Source of the DNA: Bosea sp. F3-2
Lineage (GTDB): Bacteria; Pseudomonadota; Alphaproteobacteria; Rhizobiales; Beijerinckiaceae
NCBI RefSeq assembly: GCF_008253865.1
Contig: NZ_CP042331.1
Coordinates: 1,922,001 to 1,986,000 of the forward strand
Length of the DNA stretch: 64,000 nt
Direction: 5' to 3'
The notes below the pieces were generated by a model. The model saw nothing but the letters and a program-made list of their open reading frames with translations. It did no database searches and was not told the origin of the DNA. Numbering within the stretch: position 1 is the first letter of the stretch; every line of letters begins with the position of its first letter. Below, one piece after another: positions 36,178 through 44,601 of the stretch. A program made the position numbers and the translations under genes.

Positions 36178-36930
36178 TCACTCGCAACCCTCGGGCCGAC
36201 CATATTCGATCTGCTCGTTGGCGTCGGGCCGCCCTGCGGGAGTGAGGTCCAAGAGGGTCCACATCGGCTCGACCGTGCCGACATGTCGTGGATCCTGCCC
36301 CGGCTCGGGCGGCAAGAACAACAGCTCGGAGGCCCAGCTCAGCCTAATCACCCCGTCGGCACCCTTATGAAATACGGTGAGGATCGGCGCCTGCTGTCCC
36401 TCCTCATCCTCGCCATGATAGTCTCGCTTGAAGCTGCTGTTGGCGGCCGAAAGCAGCTTCAGATTGCGCCAGCCCCGATGCGCCACGAAGGCCGCAACCC
36501 GCTCGATCGGCGCCTTGGCCACAGCCGCGATGTTCGCTCCCAGGCCTTCAACGTGCGGTACCGCTCCCTCCCAGTTGTCGAGCAAAGCCGTGCAAGATGG
36601 GCACGGCCCTTCCTCTAGCGGCAGCTCTGCCATCAGCCCGCTGCTCGGCCCTCGCCGCTTGTCGCTGCGGTGCCGGGGGAACATGTAATGATAGAGGATC
36701 AAACTGTCGGTGCCGGGCCGAAACAGTTCAGACAGCCGCACTTTCGCGGGTGCCCCCTTTGCGTCGATGTGGTCGAATTCGTAGTCCTCGGGAACGGCCC
36801 CGCCTGGCGGCAGCGCTCGGATCTCCGCGGCCACTGCCTCTATTTCGCGCCTGAGTGCGACCTCGCGCTGCAGCAGCTTGTTGCGAGCGGCGCGATACTC
36901 CGGGGTTTCATTTGGAAAGGTCACACCCAT
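36178..36930 (-). CDS. DUF899 family (thioredoxin-fold) protein
   Basis: A 250-residue protein starting MGVTFPNETPEYRAARNKLL at an ATG with GGAG upstream; a TTG two codons earlier is less likely. DYEFDHIDAKGAPAKVRLSE, LILYHYMFPRHRSDKRR, GPCPSCTALLDNWEGAVPHV and NLKLLSAANSSFKRDYHGED are DUF899 hallmarks. The CPSC pair sits in a thioredoxin-like core. Biochemical role unknown. Confidence 0.88.
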   Translation of the reverse strand: MGVTFPNETPEYRAARNKLLQREVALRREIEAVAAEIRALPPGGAVPEDYEFDHIDAKGAPAKVRLSELFRPGTDSLILYHYMFPRHRSDKRRGPSSGLMAELPLEEGPCPSCTALLDNWEGAVPHVEGLGANIAAVAKAPIERVAAFVAHRGWRNLKLLSAANSSFKRDYHGEDEEGQQAPILTVFHKGADGVIRLSWASELLFLPPEPGQDPRHVGTVEPMWTLLDLTPAGRPDANEQIEYGRPEGCE

Positions 36931-37147
36931 GGACAACTCCGTCTCAGGGAATGCACTTTCTTATAGCACAACTGCAGCGGACCTGAGTCCATCGGCCTTT
37001 CGGAACGTATCGATAGCAAACCTCATGCGGCTCGCGTCTGCCAACCGCTTGTCGATCGACGGCAGCGCCTCGGCGAACCGGATCCTTCAGGCGAGCCCTG
37101 GGCGACAGGTGATGATACAATCGCGGTGAAGGAATTCGGGCGGCGGC

Positions 37148-37630
37148 ATGAGCGAGGCGAGGAGGAGTTTGCGCGACAATTCAGGCGCAGCGATACGGCC
37201 GCCGATCGCCTGGGCGCTCGCGGCGATCGCCGGGCTCGCGCTCGACTGGCTCTATCCGCTGCCATTCCTGCCGGCGGACCTGCCGGCGGGCTGGCTCGGC
37301 GGCATCGTGTTCCTCGCCGGCCTGGCCCTGCTGATCTGGGCGGCGACGACCTTCCGCCGCGCGGGGACGCAGATCCCGACCACCCAGCCGACGACGACGA
37401 TTGTCGCCGAGGGGCCGTATCGCTTCACGCGCAATCCGATCTATATCGGCATGTTCCTCGGCCTCATCGGCCTCGCCGTCGCCTTTGATAGCCTTTGGAT
37501 CATCGTCCTGTTGGTGCCGTTCTATCTCGTCGTCCGCTACGGCGTCGTCGCCCGCGAGGAGGCCTATCTCGAACGGAAGTTCGGTGACGTCTATCTCGCC
37601 TACAAGGCCCGCGTCGGGCGTTGGCTGTAG
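37148..37630 (+). CDS. Isoprenylcysteine carboxyl methyltransferase-like integral membrane protein
   Basis: A 160-residue membrane protein of the ICMT/PEMT group with four helices. The cofactor-binding signature is GPYRFTRNPIYIGMFLGLIG and EEAYLERKFGDVYLAYKARV ends the chain. Bacterial members methylate small lipids or related substrates with SAM; the target here is unknown. Confidence 0.88.
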   Translation: MSEARRSLRDNSGAAIRPPIAWALAAIAGLALDWLYPLPFLPADLPAGWLGGIVFLAGLALLIWAATTFRRAGTQIPTTQPTTTIVAEGPYRFTRNPIYIGMFLGLIGLAVAFDSLWIIVLLVPFYLVVRYGVVAREEAYLERKFGDVYLAYKARVGRWL

Positions 37631-37781
37631 CCACGGAGCGTGGCAATCGGCTGGAACGCGAACGACGGGAACGGGTGGTTTTCTGCCGGTCCGCTTCCGG
37701 CCTGAGTGCACGGACCTTCATCGACATGCATCAAGCACGTATATGTCGAGGTATGTCGTCAAGGCTCGTGAGGGAAATTCG

Positions 37782-37955
37782 ATGCCCGGAAAAATCGTCA
37801 CCTGCCTGTGGTTCGACCATGGCGAGGCGCGCAAAGCGGCGGAATTCTACGCGGCCACCTTTCCTGACAGCCATGTCGGGCAAGCGCTTCAATCTCCATC
37901 CGATTACCCTGGCGGTGACCAAGCTAGCGAGTTGACCGTACTCGCGCCTGCATGA
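37782..37955 (+). pseudogene. PhnB/VOC-type protein fragment
   Basis: MPGKIVTCLWFDHGEARKAA followed by EFYAATFPDSHVG is the beginning of a PhnB-like (3-demethylubiquinone methyltransferase-type) VOC protein of about 150 residues. After 40-odd residues the similarity fades and the frame stops at 37955. This is a truncated copy. Confidence 0.65.
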
Positions 37956-38049
37956 CCAGCCGCGAAATTTCGACCTTGGACGGCATGAGGCCCTGTGTTT
38001 ACCTCGGAACTTCTTTACGGAGCTATCGATGAGCGGTTCGAGGAGATGA

Positions 38050-38161
38050 GCATCGCTCTGATCGGGAACTGCCCTCTCAAATTCTCCGCCACGATCAAGG
38101 CGGAGCTTCCCAAATGGGCCGGTCTCACCCGAGCCGCCGGCATCAAGATCGACCCGCCCTG
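38050..38161 (+). pseudogene. C-terminal scrap of a Bug-type tricarboxylate-binding receptor
   Basis: The short frame ends FSATIKAELPKWAGLTRAAG-IKIDPP and a stop at 38161. This resembles the last residues of Bug/TctC-type periplasmic receptors (FxxxIxxExxKWxxVxxxAGIK). Nothing else of the gene is visible, so this is tentative. Confidence 0.4.
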
Positions 38162-38309
38162 AGCGGCGGAACGCTATATCCGTCGCTCCCTTTCCAGCAG
38201 TAATGTCCAAAAACCGATTGGCCTAACCAAGATTGGGGGCATCGCGCTGACCTAAGACTCCGACACCGAGGCGGCGGAACGTGTCCGAAGCACTGCGTAG
38301 GAGAACATC

Positions 38310-39365
38310 ATGTCTTCATCGGCATCACCCTCCCGGCGCAACCTGCTTGCCGCATCGGTCGCGGCCGGCGCAGCGGCAAGCCAGGTCGCCGTTCTGGGGC
38401 TGGTCACGCCGGGAGCTGCCCAGACCAGCACCCCCTCCTCCCCGGCCACCGGACCGGGCGGCCACACTGCCTTTGCCGCGCTGAAGCAGATCAACGCTGG
38501 CGTTCTCGACGTCGGCTATGCCGAGGACGGCCCGGCCGATGGCCCGCCGGTGCTGCTGCTGCATGGCTGGCCCTACGACATCCATAGCTATGTCGATGTT
38601 GCTCCGATCCTGGCCAAGGCCGGATACCGGGTGATCGTCCCCTATCTGCGCGGCTACGGCTCTACCCGCTTTCTCTCGGGCGAGACCCCGCGCAACGGCC
38701 AGCAGGCGGCGCTGGCGACCGACATCATCGCCTTCATGGACGCCCTGAAGATCGAGAAGGCGGTGATCGCCGCCTATGACTGGGGCGCGCGGACCGCCGA
38801 CATCATCGCTGCGCTCTGGCCCGAGCGCTGCAAGGCGCTGGTCTCGGTCAGCGGCTACCTCATCGGTAGCCAGGAATTGAACAAGGCGCCTCTGCCGCCC
38901 AAGGCCGAGCTGCAGTGGTGGTATCAGTACTACTTCGCCACCGAGCGGGGCGCAGCCGGCTATGCCAAGTACACCCATGACTTCGCCCGGCTGATCTGGG
39001 AGCTTGCCTCGCCGCAGTGGAAGTTCGACGACGCGACCTTCGCGCGCTCGGCCGCGGCCTTCGACAATCCCGACCATGTCGCGATCTCCATCCACAACTA
39101 CCGCTGGCGGCTTGGCCTGGTGCAGGGCGAACCGCAGTTCGACGCGCTGGAGCAGAAGCTCGCCAGCTTCCCGGGCATCGGCGTGCCAACCATCACCATC
39201 GAAGGCGATGCCAACGGCGCCCCACATCCGGAGCCGGCCGCTTATGCCAAGCGCTTCACTGGCAAATACGAGCACCGGCTGTTCAAGGGCGGCATCGGCC
39301 ACAACCCGCCGCAGGAAGCGCCGCTGGAATTTGCCAAGGCAGTGATCGACGTCGACAGGTTCTGA
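38310..39365 (+). CDS. Tat-exported alpha/beta hydrolase (epoxide hydrolase-like)
   Basis: A 351-residue protein with a twin-arginine-type signal (SRRNLLAAS, then a hydrophobic stretch to about residue 38). The hydrolase core shows LLLHGWPYDIHSY (residues 82-94), the nucleophile elbow AAYDWGAR with Asp157, and a His in GGIGHNPPQE near residue 331. An Asp nucleophile suggests epoxide hydrolase or dehalogenase chemistry in the periplasm. It is followed at 88 bases by the molybdenum hydroxylase genes, so it may act in the same pathway. Confidence 0.88.
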   Translation: MSSSASPSRRNLLAASVAAGAAASQVAVLGLVTPGAAQTSTPSSPATGPGGHTAFAALKQINAGVLDVGYAEDGPADGPPVLLLHGWPYDIHSYVDVAPILAKAGYRVIVPYLRGYGSTRFLSGETPRNGQQAALATDIIAFMDALKIEKAVIAAYDWGARTADIIAALWPERCKALVSVSGYLIGSQELNKAPLPPKAELQWWYQYYFATERGAAGYAKYTHDFARLIWELASPQWKFDDATFARSAAAFDNPDHVAISIHNYRWRLGLVQGEPQFDALEQKLASFPGIGVPTITIEGDANGAPHPEPAAYAKRFTGKYEHRLFKGGIGHNPPQEAPLEFAKAVIDVDRF

Positions 39366-39452
39366 GACAGGTGAAGGGCGCGCTGCCGGGAGGCGGCGAT
39401 CGATGGAAGTGCGGTTCAGTGCAATGCATCCCGCCGACAAGGAGATGATGCC

Positions 39453-39908
39453 ATGGCTTTCACCATCAAAATCAACGGGCAAACGCGGCGCGTCGATGTC
39501 GATGACGATACGCCCCTTCTGTGGGTCCTGCGTGACGTCCTGGGAATGACCGGCACGAAGTTCGGCTGTGGCGCAGCGCTGTGCGGAGCCTGCACCGTCC
39601 ATGTCGACGGCGTGCCGACCCGCTCCTGCATCACGCCCATCGACAGCATCGGCACCTCGGCCGTCACCACGATCGAGGCGGTCGGCGCGACCGCGGCCGG
39701 CCGCAAGGTCCAGAGGGCCTGGCTCGACCTGGAAGTCCCGCAATGCGGCTACTGCCAATCGGGCCAGATCATGTCCGCGGCGGCCTTGCTGGCGAGCAAT
39801 CCAAAGCCGAGCGACGCCGACATCGACGACGCCATGTCCGGCAACATCTGCAGGTGCGGCACCTATGTCCGCATTCGCGAAGCGATCAAGCAAGCTGCCG
39901 CGAGCTGA
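39453..39908 (+). CDS. [2Fe-2S] subunit of a molybdenum hydroxylase (isoquinoline 1-oxidoreductase alpha-like)
   Basis: A 151-residue protein with two [2Fe-2S] domains: the plant-ferredoxin-like site GCGAALCGACTVHVDG and the helical site CGYCQSGQIMSA with NICRCGTYVRIREA. It is of the IorA/CoxS family and passes electrons from the molybdenum site. It lies 10 bases before the large subunit. There is no FAD subunit in the operon, as in isoquinoline oxidoreductase-type enzymes. Confidence 0.93.
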   Translation: MAFTIKINGQTRRVDVDDDTPLLWVLRDVLGMTGTKFGCGAALCGACTVHVDGVPTRSCITPIDSIGTSAVTTIEAVGATAAGRKVQRAWLDLEVPQCGYCQSGQIMSAAALLASNPKPSDADIDDAMSGNICRCGTYVRIREAIKQAAAS

Positions 39909-39918
39909 CAGGGAGGCG

Positions 39919-42120
39919 ATGATGCTCAACACCCAGCATGGGCCTGATGCCCCCGAACAGGCCAAGTCAGACACAGCAACGCGCCGCTTCTTCTTGCGGG
40001 CCGGAGCCGCCGCGAGTGGCGGGCTCCTGCTCAGCCTGAGGCTGCCCTTCGCCGGGAGTGAGGCCGAGGCCGCACCGGCATCGACATCTTTCACCCCGAA
40101 TGCCTTCATCCGCATCCAGAACGACGGGCAGATCACGCTGACCATGCCCTATGTCGAGATGGGACAAGGCACCTACACCTCGATCCCGATGCTGATCGCC
40201 GAAGAGCTCGAAGTGGAACTCAGGCAGGTCCGGCTGGAGCATGCGCCGCCCGACGAGAAGCGCTACGCCAATCCGCTGCTCGGTGTGCAGGCGACCGGTA
40301 ACTCCAATGCGATCCGAGGCGCCTGGAAGCCGCTGCGCCAGGCAGGCGCGACGGCGCGCACGATGCTCGTCACGGCGGCTGCAAAGCGCTGGAACGTCGA
40401 TCCAGCGGCCTGCCGTGCCCAATCCGGCGCCGTGATCCACACCGCAACGGGTCGGCGTCTCGCCTACGGAGATCTCGTTGCCGATGCTGCACAGCTTCCG
40501 GTGCCCGAAAACGACCCGCTTAAGCAACCGCAGGACTTCAAACTGATCGGCACCCCGGCCAAGCGCCTCGACCTTCCCGCGAAGGTCAACGGAACGGCGG
40601 TCTTCGGCATCGACGCCCGCCCGCCCGGCGTGAAGATCGCGACGCTCGCGCAATCGCCCGTCTTCGGCGGGCGCGTGAAGAGCGTGGACGACAAGGCTGC
40701 CAAGGCCGTCAAGGGCGTCCGCCAGATCGTCCGGCTGGACGATGCCGTCGCAGTCGTCGCCGATCACATGGGCGCGGCGAAGAAGGGGCTGGCCGCTCTG
40801 GTCATCGAATGGGACGAGGGGCCGCACGCCAAGCTGACAACCGCGGCGATCGCCGCCGAACTCCAGCAGGCGACGCTCAAGCCGGGTGCCGTCGCGGAGA
40901 ATATCGGCAATGTCGAGCAGGCGATGGCCGACGCGGCCACCAAGGTCGAGGCGACTTATCAGGTTCCGTTCCTCGCCCATGCGACGATGGAGCCGATGAA
41001 CTGCACGGTCCATCTCCGCAAGGATGCCTGCGAAATCTGGGTCGGCAATCAGGCCGTGGCGCGAGCCCAGGCCTTCGCGGCGAAAGCCGCCGGCCTGCGC
41101 CCCGATCAGGTCGTCATCCACAATCACCTGATCGGCGGCGGTTTCGGCCGCAGGCTTGAGGCTGACGGCGTCGCTCGCGCTGTCGAGATCGCCAAACAGG
41201 TCAACGGCCCGGTCAAGGTCGTGTGGACACGCGAAGAGGACATCCAGCACGACATGTACCGGCCGATGTTCTTCGACCGGCTCACCGCCGGTCTTGACGC
41301 GCAGGGTCGGCCGATCGCCTGGAATAACCGCTTCGCCGGGTCCTCGATCATCGCGAGATGGCTGCCGCCTGGCTTCAACAACGGGCTCGATCCGGACACG
41401 ACGGAGGGAGCCATCGACCTCGTCTATGATCTCCCGAACCTGCACGTCGAATATGTGCGGGTGGAGCCGCCGGGAATCCCGACGGCGTTCTGGCGCAGCG
41501 TCGGGCCGTCGCACAACGTCTTCGTGACCGAGAGCTTCATGGACGAGCTGGCGGCGGCCGCGAAGCAGGATCCGGTCGCCTATCGGCTTGCGCTGCTCGG
41601 CAAGACGCCGCGCGCCAGGGCCGTGCTCGCACTCGCGGCCGAAAAGGCTGGCTGGGGCGAAAAGCTTCCCGCTCGCACCGGCCGCGGCGTCGCGATCCAG
41701 AACGCCTTCGCGAGCTATATGGCGCTGGTTGCCGAAGTCGAGGTCGCCAATGACGGCACCGTTCGCGTAAGGCGCGTCGTCTGCGCGCTGGATTGCGGCA
41801 CCGTCGTCAATCCCGATACCGTTCGGGCACAGGTTGAGAGCGGGGTCATGTTCGGCATCACCGCCTTGCTCTACGGCGAGATCACGCTCAAGGATGGGCG
41901 CGTCGAGCAAGGCAATTTCGACAGCTACCAGATCCTGCGGATGAATGAGGCGCCGCGCGTCGAGGTTCATGTCGTCCAGAACCAGGAGCCCCCCGGCGGT
42001 CTCGGAGAGGCTGGAACGTCGCTTGTCGTGCCGGCCGTGACGAACGCGATCTTTGCAGCCACTGGCACGCGCCTACGGAAGCCACCGGTCGACCGATCCC
42101 TCCTGCAGCAGAAACAATAA
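39919..42120 (+). CDS. Molybdopterin-binding subunit of a xanthine-dehydrogenase family enzyme (IorB-like)
   Basis: A 733-residue large subunit starting MMLNTQHGPDAPEQ after GGGAGG. The export signal is TRRFFLRAGAAASGG (Tat-type), so the complex is likely periplasmic. The molybdopterin-binding blocks include MPYVEMGQGTYTSIPMLIAE, LIGGGFGRRLEADGV and, near the end, PGGLGEAGTSLVVPAVTNAI carrying the conserved active-site Glu. It hydroxylates aldehydes or N-heterocycles. It needs a periplasmic electron acceptor, such as a cytochrome, not encoded here. Confidence 0.93.
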   Translation: MMLNTQHGPDAPEQAKSDTATRRFFLRAGAAASGGLLLSLRLPFAGSEAEAAPASTSFTPNAFIRIQNDGQITLTMPYVEMGQGTYTSIPMLIAEELEVELRQVRLEHAPPDEKRYANPLLGVQATGNSNAIRGAWKPLRQAGATARTMLVTAAAKRWNVDPAACRAQSGAVIHTATGRRLAYGDLVADAAQLPVPENDPLKQPQDFKLIGTPAKRLDLPAKVNGTAVFGIDARPPGVKIATLAQSPVFGGRVKSVDDKAAKAVKGVRQIVRLDDAVAVVADHMGAAKKGLAALVIEWDEGPHAKLTTAAIAAELQQATLKPGAVAENIGNVEQAMADAATKVEATYQVPFLAHATMEPMNCTVHLRKDACEIWVGNQAVARAQAFAAKAAGLRPDQVVIHNHLIGGGFGRRLEADGVARAVEIAKQVNGPVKVVWTREEDIQHDMYRPMFFDRLTAGLDAQGRPIAWNNRFAGSSIIARWLPPGFNNGLDPDTTEGAIDLVYDLPNLHVEYVRVEPPGIPTAFWRSVGPSHNVFVTESFMDELAAAAKQDPVAYRLALLGKTPRARAVLALAAEKAGWGEKLPARTGRGVAIQNAFASYMALVAEVEVANDGTVRVRRVVCALDCGTVVNPDTVRAQVESGVMFGITALLYGEITLKDGRVEQGNFDSYQILRMNEAPRVEVHVVQNQEPPGGLGEAGTSLVVPAVTNAIFAATGTRLRKPPVDRSLLQQKQ

Positions 42121-42183
42121 GCAGAGCGCGGCGGGTTCTAAACCGCAGCCCGTCCGAGACCCAAGAAACCCAGGGAGCTCGAT

Positions 42184-42840
42184 ATGAACGACACTCAAGG
42201 ACGCAGCCAAGCCGCAAACGGAACCGCCGGGGCACAGGCCACAGACCTCAAGCTCGAAGTCGTCGCCATTCCGGTGGCGGATGTTGATCGCGCGAAGAGC
42301 TTCTATAGCGGCCTGGGCTGGCGGCTGGACGCCGACTTCCCGGTGAGCGACAGCTTCCGGGTCGTGCAGTTCACGCCTCCGGGCTCACCGGCTTCGATCC
42401 ATTTCGGCACCGGGATCACCGCGGCCGCGCCGGGCTCGGCTAGCGGGCTCTATCTCGTCGTCTCCGACATCGAAGCGGCGCGGACACAACTCGTCAGGGG
42501 CGGCGCCAAGGTGAGCGAGGTGTTTCACCGGACTGGCCCGGGGCAGCCGGCGATCAACGGGCGCGATCCAGAGGGGCGCAGCTACCTCTCCTATGCCACC
42601 TTCAGCGACCCGGACGGCAACAGCTGGCTCCTGCAGGAGATCACTCAGCGCTTTCCAGGGCGTGTGGACGGCGGCGATACCACATATACGTCCGCGGGCG
42701 ACCTCGCGGCCGCGCTGCGGCGTGCCGCGGATGCGCATGGCGAGCATGAAAAGCGCACCGGCGAGCACGATCAGAACTGGCCCGACTGGTACGCTACCTA
42801 CATGGTGGCGGAGCAGAGCGGCGCAACGCTGCCCACCTGA
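42184..42840 (+). CDS. VOC family protein (glyoxalase/bleomycin-resistance fold)
   Basis: A 218-residue protein with a VOC domain in residues 22-155: LKLEVVAIPVADVDRAKSFY, SASGLYLVVSDIEAARTQLV and YATFSDPDGNSWLLQEIT. A helical C-terminal extension of about 60 residues (LAAALRRAADAHGEHEKRTG ... NWPDWYATYMVAEQ) is less usual. It follows the molybdenum hydroxylase by 63 bases in the same direction. Reaction unknown. Confidence 0.87.
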   Translation: MNDTQGRSQAANGTAGAQATDLKLEVVAIPVADVDRAKSFYSGLGWRLDADFPVSDSFRVVQFTPPGSPASIHFGTGITAAAPGSASGLYLVVSDIEAARTQLVRGGAKVSEVFHRTGPGQPAINGRDPEGRSYLSYATFSDPDGNSWLLQEITQRFPGRVDGGDTTYTSAGDLAAALRRAADAHGEHEKRTGEHDQNWPDWYATYMVAEQSGATLPT

Positions 42841-42993
42841 GCAGTGCTGCGACGGCCGTCTGCAGCGGCAGCACGAAGGCCCTCCGGAAGAGCGTGTAAG
42901 ATTTGTCTGCGGGAGCGCCTCAGAACCTGACCGACTTGCAGAACGCAGAGGTGCTCGCTGCCATCTCTCCGCATCACTCCTCGAGGCCCCGCC

Positions 42994-43096
42994 ATGGACC
43001 ACAGCTTCGACGCCATTATCATCGGGGCCGGACAGGGCGGCCCCTCCCTGCGGCGCGGCTGACCGCCTCGGGTGGAATGCTGACGTTCACGATATG
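42994..43096 (+). pseudogene. FAD/NAD oxidoreductase fragment (mercuric-reductase-like N-terminus)
   Basis: MDHSFDAIIIGAGQGGPSL is the dinucleotide-binding start of a pyridine-nucleotide-disulfide oxidoreductase. A one-base change shifts the frame; the other frame gives AARLTASG and then similarity is lost. Only this N-terminal scrap remains. Confidence 0.7.
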
Positions 43097-43162
43097 ACCG
43101 CACCGCGCTACAACCCGACATTGGGCCTCGCGCCGATAGCCGACATTCGAAAGTTGCGGTGC

Positions 43163-44149
43163 TTACCCCCATCGTAGCGCAGCCGTATGGACCGGCGCGT
43201 CCCAGAGTTGGATCATGCTGTCGTCCAGCGCCGTCACGGTTAGCGAACAACCGGCCATGTCCAGAGAGGTGACGTAAGACCCAACCAGCCCACGTGCGAT
43301 GGCGAGACCGCGTCCCGCCAAGACGCGCCTTGCAGCATTGGCCATCAGATAGAGCTCCATGGCGGGCGTCCCGCCGAAGCCATTGACGAGCAGCAGGCAG
43401 GGCGCGCCGCTCTTCAGGGAAAGATCGTCGAGGATCGCGCCCATCATCTCGTCGGCGATAGCGTCCGCCGTTGCCAGCTTCACGCGCCGCCGGCCCGGTT
43501 CGCCGTGGATGCCGACGCCCATCTCTATCTCGTCCTCGCCGAGCGTGAAGGTCGGCTTGCCGGCTGCAGGCACGGTGCAGGAAGTGAGGGCCACGCCCAT
43601 CGAGCGGGTGCGCCGGTTGACCTCCTCGCCGAGGGACTTCAGCGCATCGAGCTCGCGGCCCTGCTCGGCGGCGGCGCCGACCATCTTCTCGACGATCAGC
43701 GTGCCTGCGACGCCACGCCGGCCGGTGGACCAGGTCGAGGCCGGGACCGCGACGTCGTCATCGGTGATGACGGTCGCGACTGGGGTCTCGGCCATCTCGG
43801 CCGCCATCTCGAAATTCATCACGTCGCCTTCATAGTTCTTGACGATGAAGAGCGAGCCTGCCGCCGTGCCGACGGCGTTCACCGCCGCCAGCATCTGATC
43901 CGGCGTCGGCGAGGTGAAGACCTGCCCCGGACAGGCGGCATCGAGCATGCCCGTGCCGACGAAGCCGGCATGCAAGGGTTCATGGCCTGAGCCCCCACCC
44001 GAGATCAGCGCGACCTTGCCGGGCTTCAGCAGCTTGCGCCGAACGAACTTCTCCTCTTCGCCGAGCATGAGGATATCGCCATGGATGGCGGCGAGTCCCT
44101 GGAGGCTCTCCGACAGAATGCTGTCGACCGCGTTGATCAGCTTCTTCAT
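43163..44149 (-). CDS. dhaK: Dihydroxyacetone kinase subunit DhaK
   Basis: A 328-residue DAK1 protein starting MKKLINAVDSILSESLQGLA. LISGGGSGHEPLHAGFVGTG is the substrate-binding region. MGVGIHGEPG carries the His (about His215) that forms a hemiaminal with dihydroxyacetone. KNYEGDVMNFEMAAEMA is also conserved. It binds DHA, which DhaL phosphorylates to DHA phosphate. It is the last gene in the ABC-dha operon and overlaps the HTH gene by four bases. Confidence 0.95.
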   Translation of the reverse strand: MKKLINAVDSILSESLQGLAAIHGDILMLGEEEKFVRRKLLKPGKVALISGGGSGHEPLHAGFVGTGMLDAACPGQVFTSPTPDQMLAAVNAVGTAAGSLFIVKNYEGDVMNFEMAAEMAETPVATVITDDDVAVPASTWSTGRRGVAGTLIVEKMVGAAAEQGRELDALKSLGEEVNRRTRSMGVALTSCTVPAAGKPTFTLGEDEIEMGVGIHGEPGRRRVKLATADAIADEMMGAILDDLSLKSGAPCLLLVNGFGGTPAMELYLMANAARRVLAGRGLAIARGLVGSYVTSLDMAGCSLTVTALDDSMIQLWDAPVHTAALRWG

Positions 44150-44601
44150 AGACTCTCCCCCTGCGCATCGGCTTCTTCGTCGGCGGCAGCCGGGATCAGC
44201 GATACCAGGCCGCGCGCGACCCCCAGCACGATATGGTCGGCCCGGGCATTCAGGTCGGCGCTGCCGAAATCCGGCAATTCGACCACCAGCCGCCGCATCG
44301 GCCGGGCGGTGTCGACCACCTCCAGGCGCCCGGGATGCGCCGCCCGATAGGCGCTCAGGAAGGCCTCGCGTTCCGGCGGCGCGAAATGGCAGACGTGGAA
44401 AATCGTCTCCAGATGCTGGACCGGCACGGGCGTGACATAGGCGGGGCTGATGATCTGCGAAATGAAGCTGCGGTTCTTGCCGATGGCTTCCGCCAGCCGC
44501 TGCCGGGTGCCGGAGGGGCGGTTCTCGATGACCGCGCGCAGGATCGCCTTGTACGCGGCCAATGGCGAAGGGTCGGTCGGGAGGGTTTCGGGGCTGGTCA
44601 T
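44146..44601 (-). CDS. Helix-turn-helix (XRE-like) protein within the dha operon
   Basis: A 151-residue protein. RQRLAEAIGKNRSFISQIIS looks like a Cro/CI-type helix-turn-helix, followed by TPVPVQHLETIFHVCHFAPP. The C-terminal half (RRLVVELPDFGSADLNARAD, VLGVARGLVSLI) is unassigned and might sense phosphorylation or DHA. Its four-base overlaps with ptsI and dhaK mean it is made in step with the kinase, suggesting a regulator of this pathway. Confidence 0.75.
   Translation of the reverse strand: MTSPETLPTDPSPLAAYKAILRAVIENRPSGTRQRLAEAIGKNRSFISQIISPAYVTPVPVQHLETIFHVCHFAPPEREAFLSAYRAAHPGRLEVVDTARPMRRLVVELPDFGSADLNARADHIVLGVARGLVSLIPAAADEEADAQGESL

Noticed and set aside
37740..37800. A longer start for the PhnB-like fragment
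   Set aside because: Homology begins at MPGKIVT (37782); the upstream open codons look unrelated.
39967..41970. 667-residue open frame opposite the molybdenum hydroxylase
   Set aside because: Low-complexity Arg/Asp/Gly-rich shadow; the forward protein has full family motifs.
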